From a bacterium (GTDB taxonomy: Bacteria > Armatimonadota > Abditibacteriia > Abditibacteriales > Abditibacteriaceae), in contig SDZD01000009.1 in the NCBI GenBank assembly GCA_004172935.1, positions 101,335-165,334 on the forward strand: DNA of 64,000 nucleotides, given 5' to 3'. The stretch's first letter is position 1, and every line of letters begins with the position of its first letter. Made by a program: the position numbers and the translations under genes. The notes below the pieces were generated by a model, which did not search any database, was not told where the DNA came from, and saw nothing but the letters and a program-made list of their open reading frames with translations. Positions 17,251 to 26,301 of this stretch are shown here, in pieces.

Positions 17251-17684
17251 CGCGCCCGCAGCTCCGAGCGCACCTGCATCAAAATTTGGCCGAGCTTGTT
17301 TTGCCCGGTTCCGGTTCGGCCACAGCCCCAGTAATAGTCGCTGGGGGCATTCTCGATGAGTTCCTCATCGCCCGTCGCCAGCAACATGTCGCGCAGAGCA
17401 GTGTGGGTCGAAAACTTCTTGCGCACGGCTTCCAACATCACCTCGTCGCGGAGCGTATCCCAATTAGCCAAAATCGGCAGGGCGCGAGTGCGTCCTAGCT
17501 CTTTGGCATCTTTGGGAGTACGGGCGCGCTGGATGCGGGCGCGGTAGTTTTCATCCTCGAATTTCTGCGCCTGAAAGTAGTGTTCGACTGTCGGCCACCA
17601 GGCATCGTTCAGTTCGACGCCGTGCGGAGAGAAGTTAGAAAACTCGAAATAATCGACAGATTTAGAGTAAAAGTAGATAGCCAT
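17247..17684 (-). CDS. NADAR domain protein (YbiA-like), copy 1
   Basis: A 145-residue single-domain protein. Family features include FSNFSPHGVELNDAWWPTVE, HYFQAQKF, the KFSTHTALRDMLLATGDEEL segment and DYYWGCGRTGTGQNKLG. NADAR proteins are N-glycosidases; characterised members act on riboflavin-pathway intermediates (YbiA/RibX) or remove ADP-ribose from guanine in DNA. No DarT-like toxin gene is adjacent. A second copy lies 78 bases upstream, in the same direction. Confidence 0.9.
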   Translation of the reverse strand: MAIYFYSKSVDYFEFSNFSPHGVELNDAWWPTVEHYFQAQKFEDENYRARIQRARTPKDAKELGRTRALPILANWDTLRDEVMLEAVRKKFSTHTALRDMLLATGDEELIENAPSDYYWGCGRTGTGQNKLGQILMQVRSELRAR

Positions 17685-17762
17685 GTTGATAGGTGAGAGG
17701 CGTTCCCAGACCTCCTACTCCACTCAACCGTTCCCCCATCTTAAAAATCCCCCTGACCCTCA

Positions 17763-18215
17763 TTAGCCAAAAGGCAGCTGTTCGGCCTGAAATTGGGCGC
17801 GCAGTTCCATCAGCAACAAGCCCAATTTGTTGAGGCCATCGCCGCGCGTACCAACTCCCCAGTAATAGTCGTTTGTGGTGGCTTCAATCAGTTCTTCATC
17901 GCCCGTCGAGAGCAGCAATTCCCGTAGCTCGGCATGGGTCGAGAATTTGGCGTACAGCGCACGGCGCATCGCGTCGTCTTTCACCTCTTCCCAATCGGCG
18001 CGCAGCGGCACCGAGCGCGAACGCCCCAAATTGGCGGCTTTCATCGGCGAAGGCGCCAAACGGATTTGCTCACGGTACGCCTCATCCTCGAACTTCTGCG
18101 CCTGAAAATAAGCCTCGGATGTCGGCCAGATCACTCCATCTAACTGGAACGGATGAGCGGAGAAGTTGGAGAACTCGCCGAAGGGGTCTTTGAGCGAGTA
18201 AAAGCGGATGGCCAT
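17763..18215 (-). CDS. NADAR domain protein (YbiA-like), copy 2
   Basis: 150 residues, clearly paralogous to the next gene but well diverged: FSNFSAHPFQLDGVIWPTSE, AYFQAQKFEDEAYREQI, KFSTHAELRELLLSTGDEEL and DYYWGVGTRGDGLNKLG align one to one with copy 1. Both therefore keep the probable active-site residues. The pair likely arose by an old tandem duplication; the two may differ in substrate. It starts 22 bases after the end of the pseudopilin gene on the same strand. Confidence 0.9.
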   Translation of the reverse strand: MAIRFYSLKDPFGEFSNFSAHPFQLDGVIWPTSEAYFQAQKFEDEAYREQIRLAPSPMKAANLGRSRSVPLRADWEEVKDDAMRRALYAKFSTHAELRELLLSTGDEELIEATTNDYYWGVGTRGDGLNKLGLLLMELRAQFQAEQLPFG

Positions 18216-18237
18216 AGCCAGCAGTGTAAGTCCCTGC

Positions 18238-19095
18238 TCAATCGTCCCATGAGGTGAAGTAGCGGTAAAAACTGGCGTCTCGTGAAGAGCGTTCGGTTAA
18301 TTGAGCGAACATCATGGCTTTGACGTGGCCGTCGCAGAATAGCACGTTGGTTGTTCCGAGGTGGCGCTGGGTAAGAAGGGTGTCGATGTAGCCCCCCATT
18401 GCCGGATAATCGCCCTGCCCACCCGTATTATAAATCGTGAAAACGCTCACGCTCGACTTGAGGACGCCGAACTTGACGGGATGCAGATCAATGGGGTCGC
18501 CCCCCATATAGGAGTTGTTTTCACCAACCCAAAACGTCGTGGCGGGGGCAGGCACAGCGGCCAGGTGGGCGGCGGTGACTGGCTGCCACTCTTCGTTGAC
18601 CGAGGTTACGGGCGGTAGCTCCGAAAATGGCGTCTGATCGTCGCGTTGATAGGAGGCGTTGATGGTGTAGGAGCCGATGGTCTTCGAGTACGTGCCGCGC
18701 CCATTAGGGTTGGAGGGGTTACTGTAGTGAAAGGGCAACGGCAGTTCGGCGTCGCCGATGTTACCCAAACGAGCGCTGGGACAATTGAAAATTTGCTCCG
18801 ACTTGACGTATGGGAAAATTTCGTCCTGCCAGACGTAGCCCGAATAGGAATCACCGCCATTGCTGCGCGAGTTTTGGCCGACCATCGGGAAAGGCAATTT
18901 TTCGTCGTAATCCTGCGTGTACTGCATCAGACCAAGCCCGATTTGCTTGAGATTAGATTGGCACGAGGCACGGCGGGCGTTTTCACGAGCTTTCGCGAAC
19001 ACAGGAAACAGAATCGCCGCCAGAATCGCGATGATCGTGATGACTACCAAAAGCTCCACCAAAGTAAACGCAGAGCGCAAAAATTTACCTGTCAT
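18238..19095 (-). CDS. Type IV pilin-like (pseudopilin) protein with H-x9-DG domain
   Basis: 285 residues. The prepilin cleavage/methylation site is [20 protein letters not shown] near residues 8-27, with the E five positions after the F, as needed for PilD processing and assembly. [16 protein letters not shown] and [15 protein letters not shown] follow, then a globular beta domain and the C-terminal motif H-x9-DG ([12 protein letters not shown]). This DUF1559-like or H-x9-DG group occurs in many copies in Armatimonadota and Planctomycetota genomes. No pilus assembly genes are nearby, so it is probably one of many dispersed copies. It is the best taxonomic marker in the window. Confidence 0.93.
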   Translation of the reverse strand: MTGKFLRSAFTLVELLVVITIIAILAAILFPVFAKARENARRASCQSNLKQIGLGLMQYTQDYDEKLPFPMVGQNSRSNGGDSYSGYVWQDEIFPYVKSEQIFNCPSARLGNIGDAELPLPFHYSNPSNPNGRGTYSKTIGSYTINASYQRDDQTPFSELPPVTSVNEEWQPVTAAHLAAVPAPATTFWVGENNSYMGGDPIDLHPVKFGVLKSSVSVFTIYNTGGQGDYPAMGGYIDTLLTQRHLGTTNVLFCDGHVKAMMFAQLTERSSRDASFYRYFTSWDD

Positions 19096-19342
19096 AGGCT
19101 AACCCTCGAAAACATAGCGCACCATGTTCGCCGTTCGAGGCTCCCTTCCTCTTCTTATTCCCTAAAAGCGCTCCGACTTCATCACGGCAAGGCGAAACTT
19201 TTGTAGGGCGTGCGCCGCACGCAATTAACCACTATGCCACCAGCATTTCTTATCGAATGCTCTGCTCACCCAAGTAAAGCAAATGCTATCTTAAAACCTG
19301 TTTAGGGAATGGTGTTAGTGTATGTAAGAACAGGAAATCCAC
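19096..19342. other. Divergent intergenic region with a GC-rich inverted motif
   Basis: This gap separates the pseudopilin and cytochrome genes. GGGCGTGCGCCGCACGC at about 19206-19222 is a short GC palindrome in an otherwise AT-rich region and resembles dispersed intergenic repeats. I see no RNA gene or reading frame. Confidence 0.35.
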
Positions 19343-19909
19343 ATGAGAAAAACGTATGGATATGCTTTGGTTTTGGGCGCCTTGGCGCTCTCTGTGGTTG
19401 GAGGCATTGCTCTGCGCCGTGTTCAAGACACGAAATACCTTCCGTTAGCCGAAGCGAACTCAATCAAGGATTATAAGAAGTGGTTTCGTGTCACTCCCAA
19501 GCCGCTGTATTTGCCTATCTGGACGGATATGCTGTGCCGCCGAGCCTCACCCGAAGAAGTGAAAGAGGCTGAAAGCAACCCTCACCGTCGCAAGTTCTTC
19601 AACGTGTACGTGAACTCGGTCGGCAAAAAAGCCATGTTGACAGCGAAGAACCCTGTGTTCCCCGTGGGTTCAATCATCATCAAGGAAAAACTGCCGGATG
19701 AAAAAAGCGATTCGCCGGAACTACTGACCGTGATGATAAAAAGGCAGAAAGGCTACGACAGCGCCAACGGAGATTGGGAATATCAAGTCGCGGATGGCGC
19801 GGCAACACAGATTCAAGGTAGGGGCAAACTCACGAACTGCCAATCGTGCCACGCCTCTCAAAAAGCCACCGATTACGTCTATCGCACCTACTGGGCGAAT
19901 AAGCAGTAA
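19343..19909 (+). CDS. Cytochrome P460 family protein
   Basis: 188 residues with an N-terminal hydrophobic anchor or uncleaved signal (about 7-24), so the protein is probably periplasmic. The C-terminal half matches cytochrome P460/cytochrome c' beta proteins: FPVGSIIIKEKL, GYDSANGDWEYQV, and one haem c site C166-QSC-H170 followed by KATDYVYRTYWA. Characterised P460 enzymes oxidise hydroxylamine or bind NO, but many relatives have unknown activity. The gene stands alone. Whether the lysine cross-link that defines P460 chemistry exists cannot be judged by eye. Confidence 0.82.
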   Translation: MRKTYGYALVLGALALSVVGGIALRRVQDTKYLPLAEANSIKDYKKWFRVTPKPLYLPIWTDMLCRRASPEEVKEAESNPHRRKFFNVYVNSVGKKAMLTAKNPVFPVGSIIIKEKLPDEKSDSPELLTVMIKRQKGYDSANGDWEYQVADGAATQIQGRGKLTNCQSCHASQKATDYVYRTYWANKQ

Positions 19910-19934
19910 TGCCGTCCGATTCTCGATTTCGGTT

Positions 19935-20852
19935 CTAGTCAGTCGCCAAAAGTGCCTCGACTGCATCACGGCGAGGCAGCCCTTTTTGCGCGCCCGCGAC
20001 GCGCGCCTTGAGGCTGGCGGCGGCATTGGCCCAGCGGATGCGTTCGACCAGCGGAAGCCCCCACGCCAGAGTAGCGCAGTAGACGCCGTGAAAGCAGTCA
20101 CCGCAGCCAGTGGTATCCACGACTTCGGTTTCAAAAGCCGCGACATGCTCGACATCGCGCCCATTTTCCGAGAAGAAGGCGCCAGCTTCACCGCATGTCA
20201 CGACGACCACCTGGCGGTTTTCATTCCAGAGGGCGCGCACCATTGCGGTGGGGCTATCCTCGTTTGTGAGTCGCGCTGCGAAGCCTTGCGACAAAATGGG
20301 ATGGCCTAGCAGCGGAAAGAACGCTTCGAAGGCGGGAACATCGGTGCGCTCGATGTCGGCGACGACGGGCACACCGACACGGCGCGCGATTTCGCACAGG
20401 CGCACCGTGCCCTCGGCGCCGTAATGATCGACAAAGGCGCATCTTGACGCCGCGATTTCGGCCTCGCGTGGTGCATTAAGAGGCGTGCCCACTAGCAACG
20501 GGCGCTTGAAAAAGATATTGCGCGTGTTGTGCGAGGTATCGACAACGACAAAAGCGCGAATCGCCCCGGCGTCTTCATGATACGGCACTAAATCGAGGTC
20601 GATTTTTTCTTTGGTGAGCAGCTTGGCGACCCGTTTAGAGGTGTCGTCAAAGCCCAACACACCCGCGTAAGAACAACGCGCGCCCAAGCGGGCGGCGGCA
20701 ACCAAAGCCGTCGCGCCTAAGCCGCCGCCTTGAGCTTCGATGTGGTGGATTTGAACTTTGCGTTCGCGCTCCGGCCACTCGTCGACATACAGCAGTTCGT
20801 CGATGGTGGTGCAGCCAAAACCCAATACATCGCGCGTCTTAGGTACGCTCAT
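19935..20852 (-). CDS. PfkB-family carbohydrate kinase
   Basis: 305 residues of the ribokinase/PfkB fold. The N-terminal GFGCTTIDELLYVDEWPE and the sugar-binding GGGLGATALVAAARLGA are typical. The C-terminal anion-hole motif is DTTGCGDCFHGVY, where most relatives have GAGD; the catalytic Asp is kept. The substrate (ribose, fructose, adenosine or other) cannot be told from sequence. The ATG overlaps the stop of the upstream peroxiredoxin by four bases, so the two are translationally coupled. Confidence 0.88.
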   Translation of the reverse strand: MSVPKTRDVLGFGCTTIDELLYVDEWPERERKVQIHHIEAQGGGLGATALVAAARLGARCSYAGVLGFDDTSKRVAKLLTKEKIDLDLVPYHEDAGAIRAFVVVDTSHNTRNIFFKRPLLVGTPLNAPREAEIAASRCAFVDHYGAEGTVRLCEIARRVGVPVVADIERTDVPAFEAFFPLLGHPILSQGFAARLTNEDSPTAMVRALWNENRQVVVVTCGEAGAFFSENGRDVEHVAAFETEVVDTTGCGDCFHGVYCATLAWGLPLVERIRWANAAASLKARVAGAQKGLPRRDAVEALLATD

Positions 20853-21817
20853 GGTATCATCCCCAGTTCCTTCAGGTGCGTCAGCAAATCATCTCCGTGT
20901 GTTTCGGGCGCCACGGCCCGGTCAATGAAGCGTACCACGCCTTCTTTATCAATCAACACACTCTGCCGCTTCGCCAAATCGGTTGGCGTTTGCGCCGCCC
21001 CATACAGGTAACAAATGTTGCGGCCTTCGTCCGGCAGCATCGCGAACGGCAACTTCAACGACTGGGCGAAAGCCTTCTGCCCCTGTTCACCGCCGGCTGC
21101 ATCGACCGAAACCGCCCAAACCTCGGTATCAGCAAGTTGGAATCCCCCGAACGAATCGCGTAGGCTCGATAGCTGCGTCTTGCACTTTCCGGTGAAGCAG
21201 CGCGGGAAAAACGTCAGCAACAAATTCTTGCGCCCACGCAACGCCGAAAGGCGCCGCCAGATGCCGTTAGCATCGCGCACAGAAAAATCGGGGGCAACTT
21301 TACCGACAGCAAAAGCAGGAGTCGGGTCGGAGCTACTTTCCAGCAAAAATCGCAACGCGAACGCTTGAGGGTCTTCTTCCTGCGACGGCAAAGGCTCGAC
21401 ATCACGTACCCATCCGGCTCGGTCAATTGCCACAAAGGTTGGCGCTCCGAAAGCGCGGCCTAATGTTTTCGAGTCGTCGCGTAGCGTTTGAAACGGCGCG
21501 GGCCAGATGGCGCCGGGAGTTGGCGCAAACCAGAGTGGCGCCACGCCCAGAGCGGCGGCTTTTTTGGCCGATTCGATAATGGGCGCGTCCGCTTTTGCCA
21601 AAGGTTTATCGCCCTCGATGATCCAAAACTGCGTGCGCTGTCCGACGAAATCACGCGAGGCGAGCCGCCCCGTCGCCGTAGCCAAATCGAAGAGAGGGGC
21701 GACTTCGCCCACGCGCGGCGCTTCGACGGTTTGAGCTTGGGCACGAAGCGGGGCGACTATCGCTAATGATAGCCCCAGAGCACAGCTAACACGCGATTTA
21801 AACCGAGGGGCGCACAT
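20849..21817 (-). CDS. Exported protein with two thioredoxin-fold domains, C-terminal peroxiredoxin
   Basis: 322 residues with a signal peptide (to about APLRAQAQ, residue 29). Residues 35-160 look like a degenerate redoxin domain (GEVAPLFDLATATGRL) with no cysteine pair. Residues 170-322 are AhpC/TSA-like: VGKVAPDFSVRDANG, and LTFFPRCFTGKCKTQLSSL, where the second cysteine sits at the peroxidatic position of the usual FTPGC motif. Likely a periplasmic thiol peroxidase of the BCP/PrxQ type. The start overlaps the end of recJ by 20 bases and the stop overlaps the kinase start. Confidence 0.78.
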   Translation of the reverse strand: MCAPRFKSRVSCALGLSLAIVAPLRAQAQTVEAPRVGEVAPLFDLATATGRLASRDFVGQRTQFWIIEGDKPLAKADAPIIESAKKAAALGVAPLWFAPTPGAIWPAPFQTLRDDSKTLGRAFGAPTFVAIDRAGWVRDVEPLPSQEEDPQAFALRFLLESSSDPTPAFAVGKVAPDFSVRDANGIWRRLSALRGRKNLLLTFFPRCFTGKCKTQLSSLRDSFGGFQLADTEVWAVSVDAAGGEQGQKAFAQSLKLPFAMLPDEGRNICYLYGAAQTPTDLAKRQSVLIDKEGVVRFIDRAVAPETHGDDLLTHLKELGMIP

Positions 21818-23639
21818 CTTTGATCATCAACTGCAACGAGGTGCGGCCTTGCCACTCGTTGATTTCGGGCACGAACAGGCAGTCGACCAATTGGTCGTGG
21901 CGGAACTCGCTTAATCGTTCCTGGCAACGCCACCAAACCCAGTCAAATTCGCGCCCATCAATGGCGACTTTACCCCGGCAATGTCCGCCGTTCATGGGGC
22001 GCATCATCGCGAGGCGGGCGCCGTAAAGCAGCAACGAGGGCGCTTCGTTCTTGGTGCCGCATGGCTCCATTTGCGCCAGTTGCAGCGCCAGTTTCAAATC
22101 CAAGTCGCGCGCCTCGACTTCGCAGTCGGCGTAGATGCGCGGAATCAGATCGTCGGGAGTAATCTTGTCATCAGCAAATTCGAGCGCGGCCTTTTTGAAC
22201 GAAGGGATATTGCGCGCCTCCAAACTCAAACCGCACGCCGCAGCATGTCCGCCGCCGCTAGTAAGCAACGGGCGTGTAGCTTCGACGAGAGCATGTAAAT
22301 CGAAATCGGCGATGGTGCGGCCCGAACCGTGAGCGTGGTCATGTTCGACACCGAGCGCAAAAGCCGGGCGCCCATATTTTTCGACCAACTTGGAAGCGAT
22401 GAGGCCAACGACGCCGCGATGCCAGCCAGTTCCCGATGCCACGACCAAGCGGTCTTTGTCCAAATCGAACTCGCGCTCAACGGCTTCAGTGGCTTCGAGC
22501 ATTGCCGACTCGGTGCGCCCCTTGCGCGTCTGGTTCAACTCTTCGATTTGAGCCGCCAAATCGGCGCACTCTTCATCCGAATCCGACAGCAACAAACGAA
22601 GCGCTAACGTCGGAGAGGCGAGGCGTCCCGCCGCATTCAAGCGCGGCGCCAGTCCGAACGAAACATCACGCCCGCTCCACTTCATGCGCTGTTTCTTGCC
22701 GTCGCGCATAGGCGCCGCCAGTTGGTGGGGAAGCGAGGCGTTGTTGATGAGAGCCAGCAAACCCTTGCGGCGTGTCTCATACAAGCGCTGTAAACCGACA
22801 TAAGCCAAATAGCGGTTCTCGTCGCAAAGTGGCACACAGTCGGCGATGGTGGAAAGCGCGACCAGATCGACGAACTTTTCTTCGAACGATGCCAACGCGC
22901 GCGGATTCATCACCGCGAGCAGCGCTTGCATCACTTTGAAGGCGACGCCGCAGCCCGAAAGCCCGGTGAAGCCATAGTCCGAATCGGGGCGTTTCGGATT
23001 GACGACTGCCAGCGCATCGGGCAACTCGTCCGAGCATTCGTGGTGGTCGGAAATAATCAGGTCGATGCCGATTTCGCGGGCACGCTGCGCCTGTTCGATG
23101 GCGGTGATGCCGCAGTCCGCCGTGAATACCAAATCGAAGCCCTGCGCCTTGGCGTCCTCAATGGCCTGAACGCTGAGGCCGTAGCCCTCGTGGCGCTCTG
23201 GCAAGCGATACGAGACGTTACCTTTCAATGCCCGTAGCGCGCGCACCACTAATGCCGTCGAGGTAATGCCGTCAACATCGTAGTCACCAAAAACTAGAAT
23301 CTGCTCGCCCTTTTGAAGCGCTTGAATCAAGCGCGCCACAGCTTTGTCCATATCGGGCAATGCATTGGGGTCGCGTAGTAGGCCGGGATGTGGGGCGAAA
23401 AATGCTTCGACGGCTTCGCGCGTGTGCATCCCGCGCGAACGCAAAATGGCCGCACACACAGGAGAGACTTGCAAAGTAGAGGCTAGGCGCCGGTCACACA
23501 GTTCGACGGATGTGCGCGCCTCCCAAAACGCGGCGGGGGCAGGAGACGACACCTGGGGAGTACGAGACAGTTCGGCAAAAGCTGCGGACGCAAGAGGAGA
23601 CGATTTAGACGGCAAAAAGAGAGACGGCGGTGGGTTCAT
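21798..23639 (-). CDS. recJ: Single-stranded-DNA-specific exonuclease RecJ
   Basis: A 5'-3' single-strand DNA exonuclease used in recombination and mismatch or base-excision repair. The 613 residues carry the DHH-superfamily motifs in order: VFGDYDVDGITS (119-124 core), VFTADCGI, ISDHHE (198-200), and the DHHA1 part GSGRTIADFDLHALV with GGGHAAACGLSLE. The C-terminal OB-like part (RGKVAIDGREFDWVWW) is also present. The N-terminus has a 40-residue Ser/Pro/Ala-rich leader not typical of the family, so a start further inside is possible. First gene of a three-gene overlapping set. Confidence 0.95.
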   Translation of the reverse strand: MNPPPSLFLPSKSSPLASAAFAELSRTPQVSSPAPAAFWEARTSVELCDRRLASTLQVSPVCAAILRSRGMHTREAVEAFFAPHPGLLRDPNALPDMDKAVARLIQALQKGEQILVFGDYDVDGITSTALVVRALRALKGNVSYRLPERHEGYGLSVQAIEDAKAQGFDLVFTADCGITAIEQAQRAREIGIDLIISDHHECSDELPDALAVVNPKRPDSDYGFTGLSGCGVAFKVMQALLAVMNPRALASFEEKFVDLVALSTIADCVPLCDENRYLAYVGLQRLYETRRKGLLALINNASLPHQLAAPMRDGKKQRMKWSGRDVSFGLAPRLNAAGRLASPTLALRLLLSDSDEECADLAAQIEELNQTRKGRTESAMLEATEAVEREFDLDKDRLVVASGTGWHRGVVGLIASKLVEKYGRPAFALGVEHDHAHGSGRTIADFDLHALVEATRPLLTSGGGHAAACGLSLEARNIPSFKKAALEFADDKITPDDLIPRIYADCEVEARDLDLKLALQLAQMEPCGTKNEAPSLLLYGARLAMMRPMNGGHCRGKVAIDGREFDWVWWRCQERLSEFRHDQLVDCLFVPEINEWQGRTSLQLMIKDVRPSV

Positions 23640-23778
23640 CGGAGCAGCAAAGACAATAGGGAAAGGTTATCAAACCCTGCCCTTCCATTCCCTCCCTAAA
23701 GATAACGAATGGCAATTCCCTGAGTGCTGCGAGATTTCGACGCGCGATTTTTCGCGCCGAGAAACCTACCTACTCCGC

Positions 23779-24753
23779 CTATTTGTCTTTGCCGTATGCC
23801 GCTTGCAATCGCGTGTATTCTTCTGCCGTAACGGGCAAAATGGAGCCGTGGCGGAAGCGGAAGGGAAAGCGGAAACCTTCACCTGCTGTGAATTGTCCAC
23901 CTTCGAGGTTCTGCGTCACAAACGGTTGGTAGCCTCGGCCCGCGCTATAGTGGTCGAGAATGAGGCACCATGTCGCGGGCTTGCCATCGATGGAGGGTTC
24001 GATGAGGTAGCACTGTGGCCCTTCGTAGCCGCGCAACTGCGCCAGCGAAAAATCGGGCACATCTTTCCACGGCCCCATGAGGTGTTCACTGCTTTCCATA
24101 GTGATGGCTTTGAATTTTTCGTCTTTGGAGAAACGGTAATATTTGCCTTTATCGCGGATGATGTCGGTGTCGATAACCGTCGTTGGCTTCTCGATGTAGA
24201 TGAAAGGCTCGCCGAAAGTGCGAAAATCCTTGGTGCGGGCAGCCCAAATGCGCTGCTTGGCGAAGTCGTCGCGCTTGTTGGTAGAGGCCCAGTAAACCAG
24301 ATAATCTTTGGTGTCCTCATCGTAAACCACTTCGGGCGCCCATGTGCATCCGGCATCATCGGCGGCAACGCGCACGAGACGCGGCTCCGACCACTTCACC
24401 AAATCATCCGACTCCCAAATAACAATAGATTTGCTGCCCGCACGCACGGCTCGGCTCCAATCGTGATTGAGGTTAATCGACAGGTCGGTTGCCACCATGA
24501 AGAACTTTTTGCCATCAGGCGAACGGAGCAGATAGGGGTCGCGCACTCCCTTCTCCCCCAACTCGCTCACCAGAACTGGCTTTTCCTCATTGAGCGCCGT
24601 CCAATCGCGCCCGTCTTTACTGAGCGCGAAATAGACCTGCTCTGTCATTGGGCTTTGTTCGCCCTTGAAGGTCACAAAGAGGAAGCCGCCATCGGCCCCA
24701 AACGCCGCAGTGCTGGAAAGTAACATGAACAAAAATAGCTTGAGTGCCGACAT
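23779..24753 (-). CDS. Secreted GH43-like glycoside hydrolase
   Basis: 324 residues with a signal peptide (MSALKLFLFMLLSSTAAFGA). The body reads as a five-bladed propeller of the GH43/62/32/68 type: VRDPYLLRSPDGKKFFMVAT, WSEPRLVRV, TWAPEVVYDEDTKDYLVYWA (the APE motif with its conserved Glu) and TDIIRDKGKYYRFSKDE. GH43 members include arabinofuranosidases, arabinanases and xylosidases, which fits the arabinose operon 18 kb away. Substrate is inferred, and the catalytic trio was not fully checked. Confidence 0.8.
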   Translation of the reverse strand: MSALKLFLFMLLSSTAAFGADGGFLFVTFKGEQSPMTEQVYFALSKDGRDWTALNEEKPVLVSELGEKGVRDPYLLRSPDGKKFFMVATDLSINLNHDWSRAVRAGSKSIVIWESDDLVKWSEPRLVRVAADDAGCTWAPEVVYDEDTKDYLVYWASTNKRDDFAKQRIWAARTKDFRTFGEPFIYIEKPTTVIDTDIIRDKGKYYRFSKDEKFKAITMESSEHLMGPWKDVPDFSLAQLRGYEGPQCYLIEPSIDGKPATWCLILDHYSAGRGYQPFVTQNLEGGQFTAGEGFRFPFRFRHGSILPVTAEEYTRLQAAYGKDK

Positions 24754-24882
24754 ATTCGTTTACGCAGTTCGGTATTGTGCCACAACCATAAACGCAATCT
24801 AGCTCGGCAGTTGCACACCCTCATTGGACACAAGCAGCGGCAAAAGGTTACAGTAACACTTCACACTTGCCATACAAATGAA

Positions 24883-24914
24883 ACGGCGCCCGAACCAAAG
24901 TTCGGGTGCCGTCA
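24883..24914 (-). terminator. Intrinsic terminator of the lipoprotein gene
   Basis: ACGGCGCCCGAAC and GTTCGGGTGCCGT pair over 13 bases (one G-T wobble) with a CAAA loop, 15 bases after the stop of the gene at 24930. The T-run is short and interrupted. Confidence 0.6.
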
Positions 24915-24929
24915 TTATCATCAGAAAAT

Positions 24930-26030
24930 TTAGGCCGAAGTATTGAGGATGGTTAGCCCCGTTCCGGTCAAGGTTCCTTTGAGATCAAAGGAGCCTTTGC
25001 CTCCAGCAAATCCGGTTGGCTCGAAGTGCGCGTTGACATCGACCGAGATGAAGTTGGTGCCGAGCGACTTGATGGTGGCCGTTCCCGAAGTGGTGCGCCA
25101 TGCGGCGAATTTGAATGAGGTGCCCTGTAAAGTCGTTTGCGCCAATTGGAATTGGCTAGTCTGCAAGTTCAAATTGATGACCTGCCCAACACTAAAGGTC
25201 TTCAAGTTGGTAACGCTCTCATAGGAAACTAAAAAGCCGCTCAATACTCGTTTGGTTCCATTGCCAGTCAACGGCCCAGTCGTTCCATTCAAGGCCACCG
25301 ACTGGAACTTCGCTCCGCTAATCGTCCCGTTGGTTATTTTTCCGCCTTCGGTCAAATCGCTAAACGAAGTAATCGGCGTAGAAAGCACATCACTGTCCGA
25401 ACTCACCGATGAGAAGGCCAAAGTGCTGGTCAAATTGTAATTGCCTCCCGGCGAGGTCGGAACGGGCGTAGCGGTGGGAAATGGCTGGCCGGAGATCGGA
25501 ATAATTCCACTTTCGGTTTCGCCATTCACAGTCAGGGTGTAGGTTCCGGTCTGAGTCGCAGTCGGTAATAACCCGCTCATCTGGAAAGCGCCGAATGTGC
25601 CGAAATTGCCTTGCATCGTATAACCGCGCGGCGGCGTGACGGTGCCCGTAATAACGTATGTCCCAGCGACAAAGCTGAACGGAATCGCGCGCGTCTTGAT
25701 GCCCGCAGTGGCCGTAGAGGACAGAATTTGAAGCGTGCCCGCGATAGCTGTTCCGGTGGTTCGGGTTGTCAAAATCGCGCGCTGGCCGTTGCCCAAAATC
25801 AGATTGCTGGTTTGCGCTGGCCCCTGCGTCGGAATCGGGGTGGCTGTCGGATTGGTGGTTGGGTTCGTAGTCGGGACTGTGGTAGAGCTGGTCGTGGGGA
25901 TTGTGGTGGCTGTCGGAGTCGCTGTTGGCGTGACGATTCCACCATTTCCACCCGAACAACCGGGCACGGAAAGCACGACAACGGGGGCGAGTACGAACAA
26001 AGCGCCCGCAAGGAATGAGGTGTTTTTCAT
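24930..26030 (-). CDS. Lipoprotein with Thr/Pro-rich stalk, unknown function
   Basis: Starting at ATG 26030, the 366-residue protein has a signal peptide ending in VPGC (lipobox, about residue 25), a GGNGG spacer and a stalk of TPTATPT-like repeats to about residue 70. The remainder is beta-rich and Gly/Thr/Ser-rich, with two related-looking sandwich parts (about 75-190 and 200-366: TATQTGTYTLTVNGETESG; GSFDLKGTLTGTGL). It is probably surface-exposed and attached by lipid. I recognise no enzyme motif. A similar TPTATP stalk occurs in the GH16 lipoprotein at 55192. Confidence 0.7.
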   Translation of the reverse strand: MKNTSFLAGALFVLAPVVVLSVPGCSGGNGGIVTPTATPTATTIPTTSSTTVPTTNPTTNPTATPIPTQGPAQTSNLILGNGQRAILTTRTTGTAIAGTLQILSSTATAGIKTRAIPFSFVAGTYVITGTVTPPRGYTMQGNFGTFGAFQMSGLLPTATQTGTYTLTVNGETESGIIPISGQPFPTATPVPTSPGGNYNLTSTLAFSSVSSDSDVLSTPITSFSDLTEGGKITNGTISGAKFQSVALNGTTGPLTGNGTKRVLSGFLVSYESVTNLKTFSVGQVINLNLQTSQFQLAQTTLQGTSFKFAAWRTTSGTATIKSLGTNFISVDVNAHFEPTGFAGGKGSFDLKGTLTGTGLTILNTSA

Positions 26031-26102
26031 AGGGATGAGCAAACAGTGAAGAGGTGCCTCAAAAATCCCCAACCTGACCGCAACATCCCCCAGCGCAGAC
26101 GG

Positions 26103-26138
26103 AAAAAGCCGCGTTCGCGTGTTCGCGAACGCGGCTTT
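26103..26138 (-). terminator. Intrinsic terminator, minus strand
   Basis: AAAGCCGCGTTCGCG and CGCGAACGCGGCTTT form a 15-base perfect stem with a TGTT loop, and the minus strand continues in TTTTTCC. It lies about 165 bases past the stop of the gene at 26302. A second weaker stem (GTTGGCCC/GGGCCAAC) is at about 26141-26172. Confidence 0.75.
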
Positions 26139-26301
26139 AAGTTGGCCCCAACTTGATTAACAGCGGGCCAACTAGCCTATAACGCCAAAGAACATGGCAA
26201 TGCGTTGAAGTGCGATTTGTGGTGCATTTCCATGTTCTCTTAATGACAACTTCCCGTCAAGTTTCCTTAACACAGAGTTATCTAAGTTAGAGAATTACCT
26301 T

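Noticed and set aside
17247..18215. A possible DarT-type toxin-antitoxin system around the NADAR genes
   Set aside because: No ADP-ribosyltransferase motif is found in the flanking genes; the neighbours are a PAP2 protein and a pseudopilin.
18238..19095. A type IV pilus or type II secretion locus around the pseudopilin and the secretin-like genes
   Set aside because: The pseudopilin and mini-secretins lie nearly 30 kb apart, and no ATPase, platform protein or prepilin peptidase is present in the window.
23344..24723. A 459-codon open frame on the plus strand covering recJ and the GH43-like gene
   Set aside because: It lies antisense to two well-supported genes, has no recognisable domain and spans their intergenic gap. 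GC-rich codon structure creates long antisense frames in this genome.
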